DNA from: Nocardia abscessus
Lineage (GTDB): Bacteria > Actinomycetota > Actinomycetes > Mycobacteriales > Mycobacteriaceae
Direction: 5' to 3'
Assembly: GCF_015477775.1 (NCBI RefSeq)
Contig: NZ_JADLQO010000023.1
Span: 1-64,000 of the forward strand
Length of the DNA stretch: 64,000 nt
The position numbers and the translations under genes were made by a program. The stretch's first letter is position 1; the number at the start of each line of letters is the position of its first letter. This document shows, piece by piece, positions 8,320 through 16,500 of the stretch. The notes beneath the pieces are model-generated. The model was not told the DNA's origin. It did not search any database and saw only the letters and a list, made by a program, of their open reading frames with translations.

Positions 8320-9053
8320 CCAACCCGTATACATCGTCAGCATCCGGTGTCGATCGCTTCGCGCAGTATCGGCTCGTGCCGAGCGCTGTGCAGGAAGCGC
8401 CGATCGAACACGACTACTCAGCAGACTCCGCGCGAGACGAAACGTACGCCAAACATCTGCGGGGACTGCAGAATTTGGCAGCCCAAGCCCAGGAAGCACG
8501 TACCTTCGCGGACGCGGCACAAGCACAGCACGCCGGCCCGCCGTCCACACCGCTGGCAGCGGCGCTGGAAAGGGCACTGCGAGCAGCCACCCGCGATGCG
8601 ACCGCTGACGGCGTGGCGGCCGAGGGGATCGAACGCGCTATCGCTCTGGGCCGCACCGGAGTGCACTGGCACCAGCAGCCTGCCGATCCAGCACTGGGCC
8701 GCTTCGAAAAGATGCGCGCCGCGCTCGCCGCCAGCGAAACCGAAATAGACGCGATGCGAGCACAACTCGACCGCGTGCCCGAATTCGTCGCCGATGCCTG
8801 GAGGCGCACGGTAGCCGAAGACCTGGCGCATCGGTCTGCGACCAGCGGGCCCGAACTCCAGCCGTCCCGCGCGACAGGCATCGACGCGACCCAGGCAGCC
8901 GAGCACGGCTCATCCCACACGCAAAGCCCGATCGGCAGTGCGATCACCGACGCGATGCTCGACGGCCGCGGCCCAGCGGCCTGGACCAATGAGTCCTCAC
9001 CCCCCGACCGGGGCAGCGGCAGCGGGATCAGTAGCCAGGGAGCAGAACTATGA
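8316..9053 (+). CDS. Transfer-operon protein with C-terminal GSAITD motif
   Basis: This 245-residue protein is unrecognised. It is Ala-rich, mostly helical, acidic to neutral and has no signal peptide. A region around residues 125-150 (GRFEKMRAALAASETEIDAM) looks coiled. The C-terminal region carries PIGSAITDAM, matching PVGSAITDIM of the protein encoded at 6952-7956. The ATG at 8316 overlaps the previous small frame, and the TGA at 9053 overlaps the next one. It directly precedes the coupling protein, so a partner or substrate role for the coupling protein is an attractive guess. The shared tail motif is what can be seen. Confidence 0.65.
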   Translation: MTNPYTSSASGVDRFAQYRLVPSAVQEAPIEHDYSADSARDETYAKHLRGLQNLAAQAQEARTFADAAQAQHAGPPSTPLAAALERALRAATRDATADGVAAEGIERAIALGRTGVHWHQQPADPALGRFEKMRAALAASETEIDAMRAQLDRVPEFVADAWRRTVAEDLAHRSATSGPELQPSRATGIDATQAAEHGSSHTQSPIGSAITDAMLDGRGPAAWTNESSPPDRGSGSGISSQGAEL

Positions 9054-9127
9054 GCCGCAGATTGCCGCACGCGGGCGCGCATCGATCTGCGCAACGCCCT
9101 CGCCTGCGGGGAAGGCGGCGGCGATGA
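9050..9127 (+). CDS. Possible 25-residue arginine-rich linking peptide
   Basis: The ATG at 9050 overlaps the stop of the preceding gene and the TGA at 9127 overlaps the start of the coupling-protein gene, both as ATGA. The peptide ends in LRGRRRR and has 11 arginines in 25 residues. It may simply allow terminating ribosomes to reach the coupling-protein start, or be a small nucleic-acid-binding peptide. Confidence 0.3.
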   Translation: MSRRLPHAGAHRSAQRPRLRGRRRR

Positions 9128-10965
9128 GCCCGACCCGGGAATCGCGGCGGCGCACCACCGCGGGCATGGGAGAAGAACTCAGCGCATTGCTGTTATTGCT
9201 GGCAGTCGTCGCGGTCGGTGTGCTGCTGTGGGGCGCTTTGAGTTTGGGCAGTGCCGCGGCGGGGTTGCCGATCCGGTGGAACCCGACAGCGGCGCTGCTG
9301 GAGGTGGCCGTCGGTGACCGCGCGTGGCCGTGGCAGTCGACAGTGATCGCTGTCGGGTTCGGGCTCGCGGTCGCGGGCGCGGCGACCTTGTGGATGCTGC
9401 GGCGCCGGGATGACCGGTTGGAGATCGACTCCGCCGCGCGCACGATGCAGCGACCCAGGCAGTTGAGCCTCGCCACGCTGCGCGCGAACGCCGAAGCCGC
9501 GCAACGTCTGCTCAAGGCCGCACCGCCAGAGGTGCAGGCATGTCCGGGTCCGCCGCTGGGGTTCACTGTCGCCGGTGATCTCGCCCTGCATGTCCCGGCG
9601 GAAATGTGTGTGTTCATCGAGGCCGGTGCTCGCACCGGTAAAACCATGGCCTGGGCGATTCCGGCCATGATGTCGGCGTGGGGGCCGGTGCTGGCCACGT
9701 CCAACCGGCCAGACCTCTACCGTCACACCGTTCTGGGCCGCCGCCGGCGCGGACGAGAATGGCTGCTGGATCCTCAAGGGGTCACCGGCAGTGTGCAGGT
9801 CGGGTTCTGGGTGAACCTGCTGCGGCAGGTGACGAGTTTGGCGGCCGCCCGCAAGCTCGCGTCGTTCTTCGTCTCGGCGTCCAAGGAGAAGGACGCCCGG
9901 GTCGATAGCTATTTCGATGGCGGCGCGCAAGACCTGCTGGCGTGCTATCTGCTGGCCGCGGCATGCGCCGGTGGCGACTTGTTGCATGTCGCCGAATGGC
10001 TCGGCCACGACCAGGACGCCACCCCGGCGCTGATCCTGAAGAAGATGCGCAAACTGCGTCCCGCGCAGCGGATCCTGGAATATCAAGCGCTGTATTCCCG
10101 CCAGCGTGACGGCCTGTTCGACATGGCCCGCAGATTCTTGAACGTCCTGTCCGATGAGGTGTACGCGCAGATGGTGTGCCCGCCGATCCGGCGCACCATC
10201 ACCGTCCACGAGCGCGGCGAGAACGACATCGACATCGAACTCGGGCTCGACGAGCACGGGCCGTGTCACGACCTGCCCGAATTCGACCCCCGTGAGTTCG
10301 TCACCAGCAACGACACCCTGTACGCGTTGAGTATCGAAGGCCCCGATTCCGCGGCGCCGTTGACCGCTGCGCTGGTCGGGCAACTACTCGAATCGGCGTT
10401 CACCGCCGCGCGTGCCCGCGCCGACGGAAGGTTGGCGGTGCCGCTGCTGGCCGTGCTCGACGAAGCCGCCAACTGCTGCCCCATCTCGCTGCTACCCAGC
10501 TACTACACGTATGCGGGCGGGCACGGTGTCATCCTCATGACATTCCTGCAGGTGCTCGAACAAGGCAAAGACCTGTGGGGCGAAAACGGGTTGAAAACCA
10601 TGCGAGCCCAGGCGATCGAGGTCTACGGCGGCGGGATCAGCGACACCGAATTCCTCCAGCAACTGTCTACCGTCACCGACGAGCACGACGTCGCCGACCG
10701 CTCCCACAGCGTCGGACCCGGCGGCTCCAACCGCACCCTGACGTGGCGGGCCGAACCGATTCTCAATGTCGCCGCGTTGGCGGCCCTGCCCAAGCAGCGG
10801 GCATTGGTGCGACTGCCCGGCCACCGCCCGATCCTGGTCCGCAAACCCTGGTGGCAGGAGAGTGAACACGCCGCGTCGATCACTGCCTCCCTGGCCATGT
10901 TCGACGAAACAGCGAAGCAGACAGTCGCTTCCGATCCTGTCATCGACGACGAGGACGAGCTGTGA
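9124..10965 (+). CDS. Type IV coupling protein (VirD4/TraD/TraG-like ATPase)
   Basis: This 613-residue protein is the motor that brings the relaxase-bound strand to the conjugation channel. Two N-terminal membrane segments are visible (about residues 18-40 and 70-95), then a cytoplasmic ATPase with Walker A GARTGKT near residue 168 and Walker B LLAVLDEAAN near residue 444. The region between is large, as in actinobacterial TraD-type proteins. An acidic C-terminus (VIDDEDEL) could dock a relaxase. The ATG at 9124 is chosen because a strong GGGGAAGG precedes it and it overlaps the small upstream frame; an open frame extends further upstream in-frame but inside the previous gene. The next gene overlaps its stop as GTGA. 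Confidence 0.9.
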   Translation: MSPTRESRRRTTAGMGEELSALLLLLAVVAVGVLLWGALSLGSAAAGLPIRWNPTAALLEVAVGDRAWPWQSTVIAVGFGLAVAGAATLWMLRRRDDRLEIDSAARTMQRPRQLSLATLRANAEAAQRLLKAAPPEVQACPGPPLGFTVAGDLALHVPAEMCVFIEAGARTGKTMAWAIPAMMSAWGPVLATSNRPDLYRHTVLGRRRRGREWLLDPQGVTGSVQVGFWVNLLRQVTSLAAARKLASFFVSASKEKDARVDSYFDGGAQDLLACYLLAAACAGGDLLHVAEWLGHDQDATPALILKKMRKLRPAQRILEYQALYSRQRDGLFDMARRFLNVLSDEVYAQMVCPPIRRTITVHERGENDIDIELGLDEHGPCHDLPEFDPREFVTSNDTLYALSIEGPDSAAPLTAALVGQLLESAFTAARARADGRLAVPLLAVLDEAANCCPISLLPSYYTYAGGHGVILMTFLQVLEQGKDLWGENGLKTMRAQAIEVYGGGISDTEFLQQLSTVTDEHDVADRSHSVGPGGSNRTLTWRAEPILNVAALAALPKQRALVRLPGHRPILVRKPWWQESEHAASITASLAMFDETAKQTVASDPVIDDEDEL

Positions 10966-11828
10966 CCGGCAAGAAACGCAACGCCGCACCCGCACCGCCA
11001 CCGCCGCAGCGATTTCCGGATTTCGTGACCTTCGCCGAATCCTGGCTGCTGCCGTTGCAGAGCGTGCGGCTGGGCGAAGCCAACCGCGAAGGCACCTACA
11101 CCTGGTGCACGAAATGGTGGAGCCACCGCGCGGTCGCCGTCCGCATCGCCCACCTGCACTCGGCGTTCGAAACCTTCCGCGCCCGCGAGGACGCCGCCGC
11201 GGTCAGCACGTATCTGCTCGGGCACGTCGACCGGCACTTCCAGATCATCTTCGACGCCGCCAACGGGCCCCTGCATCGCTGCACCCGCGCCAAACACGTC
11301 GCGCTGCCGTCACTGCCGTTCGACCCGGTCCCGCCGAGCTGGTTCGGTCCTGCGGTCGCCGCCGCGCCGACCAGCGGCGACACAGACGACGACCCGCCGC
11401 CCCTGCGGTTTCCCACCTTCGTGGATTTCACCGAACAATGGCTGTTGCCGGTGACCTCGGTGCGGCTGATCGGCCAAGGCCGCGAAGGCATGTTCACCTG
11501 GTGCCGACAGTGGTGGCGACACCGAACCGTCGCAGTACGATTCGCTGCGTTGCACGCGATCTTCGAAGCCGCGCGCCGCAGCGAGGACCGCAGCCAGATG
11601 AGCAGCCTGTTCGTAGGCCACATCGACCCACACATGAGGGTCATCCTCGACGCCGCCAACGGGCCACTGCACCGCTGCACACCTGAGCATCACACCGACA
11701 GCCCCGGACTGCCCTTCGCGGACGTCCCGGACGACTGGTTCAGTCCACTTCCCGGTTCCATCGTGGCGGTCGAGGACGCGGGTTTCGGACCAGATTTTCG
11801 CAGCCTCAGAGACTTCCGCATCTCCTGA
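10962..11828 (+). CDS. Tandem DUF4913 protein
   Basis: This 288-residue protein contains two copies of a DUF4913-like domain. Each begins with a WLLP segment, continues through a WC-x-(K/Q)WW motif (WCTKWWSH near residue 48 and WCRQWWRH near residue 183), a long helix, then HVDRHFQIIFDAANGP or HIDPHMRVILDAANGP, and ends in LHRCT. The family is common on actinobacterial plasmids and next to conjugation genes but its biochemical role is unknown to me. The GTG overlaps the coupling-protein stop (GTGA), so the two should be made together. It is the last gene of the operon. Confidence 0.8.
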   Translation: MTGKKRNAAPAPPPPQRFPDFVTFAESWLLPLQSVRLGEANREGTYTWCTKWWSHRAVAVRIAHLHSAFETFRAREDAAAVSTYLLGHVDRHFQIIFDAANGPLHRCTRAKHVALPSLPFDPVPPSWFGPAVAAAPTSGDTDDDPPPLRFPTFVDFTEQWLLPVTSVRLIGQGREGMFTWCRQWWRHRTVAVRFAALHAIFEAARRSEDRSQMSSLFVGHIDPHMRVILDAANGPLHRCTPEHHTDSPGLPFADVPDDWFSPLPGSIVAVEDAGFGPDFRSLRDFRIS

Positions 11829-11860
11829 CGGGCCCACCGACAACTCGAAAGCGACGCTCT

Positions 11861-11895
11861 CCAGCCCAGCCCAGCCCAGCCCAGCTCTGCCCAGC
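11861..11895. repeat. CCAGC pentanucleotide repeat
   Basis: Five perfect direct copies of CCAGC run from 11861 to 11885, followed by TCTGC and another CCAGC. The tract lies about 30 bases after the end of the transfer operon in non-coding DNA. Such a tract can change length by slippage. Confidence 0.8.
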
Positions 11896-12099
11896 ACTGC
11901 CGCCACACCTCATCCTGCTGCCCCGCAGACAACCCGTAATCCCGCACCGACCCCTCCGCGAGCCATGATCATCCACACGGATGCATGACCAGTGGGAGCC
12001 GAGGAACGTTCGCGAGTCACGCAGCGACACAATGGTTCCCGGCAGTCCAACTCTGCAGCTTGCACCGTCTACGCCGATGTCAACACCTGTCGTAGTAGT

Positions 12100-12165
12100 C
12101 CGGAACTAACCTGCCAGTAGCGCCTCCGTGGGCCTTCTACGCTACCTTCGAGGCGGTAGTTCCGG
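12100..12165. repeat. Inverted repeat CCGGAACTA / TAGTTCCGG
   Basis: Two 9-base perfect inverted arms at 12100-12108 and 12157-12165 are separated by 48 bases, 170-240 bases upstream of the TIR gene. They could be two half-sites of an operator. Confidence 0.4.
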
Positions 12166-12337
12166 TGACCTCTCAGCTGCGGCGAACCGAGTATCGCTGT
12201 TGCGGAATCCCCCTCAGGCATCTTGCGTAGGAGGCAACTGACCCGCGGTCGATGTTGTCACTGGCGATGGCGGTAGCGGAAGCGGTCGCCGAAGCCCGAT
12301 CGGTTCGGATGCCGCGGTATGGCACACAGGAAGGGCA

Positions 12338-13333
12338 ATGATGTCTGTGCAACACAGTGACATCCTCGCCGCCGGAGTCGATCGGTGGAATCAGTGGCGT
12401 CAGAACAATCCGACCATGCTGCCGGATCTACGGGGTGCGAACTTGCGCGGCTCGGTACTGACTGGAGCTCAGCTTTCCGATGCCGTGCTGATCGGTGCCG
12501 ATCTGTCCGACACCGACCTGTGCGGTGCTTACCTGTCACGTGCCGACCTCCGTGGTGCGTTACTGACTCGCGCGGATCTCAGGGACGCCGATCTCAGAGG
12601 TGCCGTACTCACGGACGTCATCGCGGGGCCTGGGAACGCCATGGTCGATATCACGGACGCGGACTTCACCGGGGCCAATTTCGGGTGGACGGTCATAGGA
12701 GACGTCTATTTGAACAGGATGATCGGAGTGGGTCGGATACGCCACAGCGGGCCTTCCTACATATCGACCTCCACGCTGGAATTCACAACTACCGAACTGT
12801 TTCCGCATGGTATGACGAGGACGGATGTCGAGGCATTCCTGCTGGGCGCCGGAGTGCTGTTGGATGCCTTCAAACGCTTCGGGGAAAGTTCTCTGTCCCA
12901 TCCGTTCCACTCGGCTTTCATCTCCTATAGCCACTCCGACAAAGAGTTCGCGAAACGTATGCACACGACACTGGAGTCGAACGGCATCAGATGCTGGCTA
13001 GACGAGAAAAACATGAAGCCAGGTGAGCGGATACTGGACGCGGTAGACACCGCGATCAGCTCGCACGATCGCCTGATCCTATGCTGTTCGGAAACGTCGT
13101 TGCAGAGCTGGTGGGTGCACGATGAGATCCGAAAGGTCATCGAGATCGAGCGCCGAGCCAGCACTGACCTGAAAATCATTCCGCTGCTTCTCGATAACTA
13201 CCTGATCGAAAAGTGGACCGATGGCCTGGCCTCCGATCTGCGCTCGCGACTCGCTGTCGACTTCCGCGGCTGGCGCAACCCTCGCCAATGGGCTACCGCA
13301 ATCGAGAAGCTTTTGCTGGCGCTGACACGTTGA
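12338..13333 (+). CDS. Pentapeptide-repeat and TIR-domain protein
   Basis: This 331-residue protein has N-terminal pentapeptide repeats (about residues 30-115, repeated A-D/N-L-x-G such as GANLRG, GADLSD, RADLRG), a linker, and a C-terminal TIR domain (about residues 187-330) beginning HSAFISYSHSDKEFA. In the TIR domain the SWWVHDEI segment supplies the conserved glutamate that in bacterial TIR NADases is catalytic. TIR proteins in bacteria often act in abortive anti-phage defence by degrading NAD+. Pentapeptide repeats form a right-handed helix that may serve as scaffold or sensor. AAGG precedes the ATG. It stands alone between the transfer operon and the convergent relaxase gene, with no obvious cyclase or Thoeris partner nearby. 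It could also be a regulatory TIR without catalytic activity. Confidence 0.85.
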   Translation: MMSVQHSDILAAGVDRWNQWRQNNPTMLPDLRGANLRGSVLTGAQLSDAVLIGADLSDTDLCGAYLSRADLRGALLTRADLRDADLRGAVLTDVIAGPGNAMVDITDADFTGANFGWTVIGDVYLNRMIGVGRIRHSGPSYISTSTLEFTTTELFPHGMTRTDVEAFLLGAGVLLDAFKRFGESSLSHPFHSAFISYSHSDKEFAKRMHTTLESNGIRCWLDEKNMKPGERILDAVDTAISSHDRLILCCSETSLQSWWVHDEIRKVIEIERRASTDLKIIPLLLDNYLIEKWTDGLASDLRSRLAVDFRGWRNPRQWATAIEKLLLALTR

Positions 13334-13414
13334 CACAAATCGCGCAACAATTGTGCCTCCATTGCCTACACGTTGGCTCTGGGCTGCCCCGTCGAATTGC
13401 GGCTCGGACCGATC

Positions 13415-13465
13415 ACACAGGCACCTGAGGCCATCGGCCGCCTGTGTAGCGCGCTGAAGCGCTAC
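13415..13465. terminator. Hairpins between convergent genes
   Basis: ACACAGGC at 13415-13422 pairs with GCCTGTGT at 13440-13447, and GTAGCGC at 13446-13452 pairs with GCGCTAC at 13459-13465 across a six-base loop. They lie between the 3' ends of the TIR gene and the relaxase gene and may stop transcription from both sides. There is no clear T-run. Confidence 0.4.
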
Positions 13466-13563
13466 CGAGGTTGTGCGGTGCACTGCTGCTGTTGATAGCG
13501 CTGGCTAAGGCTCAGTGTGGCCGCACCGCGCCGGTCCGCCTCACAGCGGGCAGCAACCCCACC

Positions 13564-16500
13564 TCACAACCCCAGGTCATCCGTCGGAGCGGAGATGGCT
13601 GGTCCGTTGATGTGCTCAGGGGGGTCGAGGGCTGCCAGCTCCGGCGCACGGTGGGCAGCGGGGCGGGGTGCCTGTCCGCTCTCATGCCGAGCTTGCGGAA
13701 GGGTCGCGCGGCGGCGCTGTTCGGCGCGCAGCTGCTCGAGTTGCCGGTGAAGGTGCTTGTGGTCAGCAGACGTGGCAGCCTCGGACGCAGTGGCAGATGG
13801 TGGGGGGATCTTTCCGGGGTGAGCGAGGATCTCGTCCCAGCGATCGGATGGTCCGGCAAGCAGCTCGGCGTCGCGGTGGGCGTCCTGTGCAGTGCGTTTC
13901 GCGGCGGCCACTGCCTGGATCAGCTGCTGTTTGGTCTGGCTGAAGGCTGTGAGAGCTGTCTGCAGGGCTTGGACGTCGCTTTTGGCGGCGACGAGTTGTG
14001 TGCGGGTGGCTGCGACCTTGCGGCTGATGCTGTGCAGTTGCTTGCCTAGTTCGTCTACTGTCGCGGCGGCAGAACGTGCGTGGGCGATCGCGTCGGCGGC
14101 CGCGACACCCTGTGTGCGGACCACGCTGGGGTCGCTGATTGCCGGCGAGGCGGGAAGGGTCTCGGCAGCGTTCATGCTCGTGGTCAACGCGATTTTGCGG
14201 CGGGTCTGCTCGATGTGCTCGCTCAGCTGCGCGTCGCTGAGGTCGCGCACTGATTCGGAGGCACGGGCGAGGTCTGCTTGGTCTTTGAGTCCGTGCTCGA
14301 GTACCCAGGCGCGGATGCGGTGGCGGTTGGCCAGACCGACGCGGCGCCAGTCTCGGTGCAGGAACGCCAACGCCTCCTGCGCTGGCCTGGTAGATGCGAT
14401 GTGCGCGCAGCGCGCCTCGAGGTACTGGTCGGGGTTGTGGTCGGGTATGCCCGCTACGCCGTGGTCGCGGCAATCGCGGCACAATCCGTCGTCGCGTTCG
14501 GTGTCGCCGGTGCCGGGATCGAAGGCCGGTCGGTCGATGTGGGGGCGTTCGAATCCGCAGCCCACGCATGGCAGATCGCGGAGCGGTTCGAGTAGCGCGT
14601 TCAGGTGCTCATCCCGGCCAGGGTTGTCGTCGCGGTGGCGGGTGCGGCCCGTGCCGGTGTGCTTATCGAGCGGGTCGGGTTCATCGCGCTTGTGCAGTGT
14701 GGGTCGCCGGACCGGGCGGTCGTCGTCGCTGTCGATGAGCCGGGCGGTGCCTTCCGGTAGGTGTTCGTCGTGGCGGGTTCGGTCGTCGGGGTTGGGTTGG
14801 ATGATGTAGTCGAGGTAGCGGGTGGTGTGGTCGTAGACGAGGTCCGGTTCCCCGCGTTGGTTGTCGGTGGGAACTTTGCGGGTGGGGTCGATCCAGCGGC
14901 GGCTGTCGCGGGGTGCCTGGTCGCGGCGGTAGCGGGGTTGGCGGGTGTCGTTCTCCCGCTGGAAAATTCCGGCGTCTGTGTCGGGGATGCAGGCGCGGAT
15001 GAGGTCGGCGCGGTCGGGGAAGAGTGTGGCGGCGTGTTCGAGGCGTGCGCGGGCGACGGGGAAGGCGTAGCGGCGCAGAGTTTCCTGGACCCGGTGGAGG
15101 GTGTCGCGTTCCAGTGGACTGGCGGCGTCGGTGATACGGGCGATGGCCTCGGCCGCCGACGTGTGGTGACCGGCCTTGGCCAGTGCTGCGGCGGCGCGGA
15201 TCTGCGCGGCGAGCGGAACAGCCTCGGAGTCCGTTTCCGCCGCGGCCCCCTCTGGCGGGTGCACGGCGGGGTCGGTCGCCGGCTGGGGTGGTGTGTCGTC
15301 GACCATGGTTGCCTCCGGGGGCGCGGACAGGGTTGCGGCGATGTGATCGGGGACCGGGGGAGTGTCGGGTTCTGTGGCGGGGTGGTCGTCGAAGTCGGAG
15401 GGTTCCGCCGGTGGCGGGTCGGGGTAGGTGGGGACGGCGCGGGTGATGGCGTCGATGCGCCAGGCCAGTGCGGTGGCAAACTGGTCGGGCCGAAGCCGGT
15501 CGCTGTCGTGGTCGCCGCGGCCGCCGACGAGCAGTTCGCTGGCGACTTCGAGTAGTTCGCGTGGTGTCCAGGCGGTGTCGGCGGCGCGGTCGATAGCGGC
15601 GACGACCCTGGGCCACGCCGGGTCGGCCAGCACCCTCTCGGCGGCGTCCTCTCCGAGGACCGCCCGCAGTTCCGGTGTCCACGCGGGCGTCAGATGTGCC
15701 CGCGTGCTGGGGGTGTCCAAGGCGCTGGGGCCCAGCGTGAGGCGTGACCACAGCACCGCGGCGGGCATCTCATCGGGCAGCGGCCGCAGGGCGGCGGCGG
15801 TAGCCAGTAGGGCGGGGACGTCGATGCCGGCGCGGTCGGCGGTGTCGAGTCGTTCGGCGAGGACTGGCCAGAACGGGTCGTCGGTGACGCCGACGGCGAT
15901 GCGTTCGGCGACCGGGGACCATTTGTTTGCCGCGAGGTTGACATCGCCGATCGCCTCGGACGCGCGGGCGGTGAGCAGTTCGTGGTGGTGTCGTTCGGCG
16001 GCGACGAACCGGGCCGGTCCGGCAGGGCGCCGATCGAGATCATCGACATGCGCGCCCGCCCGCCACACCGCGAGATCACCGATCAGCCCAGGATCGGCGC
16101 CGAGCAGCGGACGCGCCCACAGTGGTGCGCTGGCCGGGGTGAAACGGGCAGCTGCCGTGCGGATCTGCCCGGCGAGTTCGGTGATGATGCGGGCGCGGGC
16201 GGCCAGGAACCCCCCGACGTCGGGGTCGCTGCGCAGCGGCTGCGGGATGCCGGGGACCCAGGGCAGCGGGCCCGGGGGTGCGGAGTGGGCGCCGGAGGTG
16301 TCCAGCCGCCAATCCAGCACCGCGGCGACATCATCGGCGGAGCCGAGTTCGCGGGCTTTGATCGCGGCCGCGAGTTCGGCGATGGCGTCGCGGCCGGCCA
16401 GCAGCAGCCGAGCCAGATGCTGACGCAACACGACATAGCCGCGGCTGCGGGTCAAGCCCGGCCACAACGCCTCGGCGTCGCGGTCGATGCGCGCCAACAC

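Larger units (their letters stand above)
11829..12337. other. Intergenic region upstream of the TIR gene
   Basis: No supported gene lies here. The stretch contains a CCAGC tandem repeat just after the operon end and an inverted repeat at 12100-12165, and must hold the promoter for the TIR gene. Confidence 0.5.
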
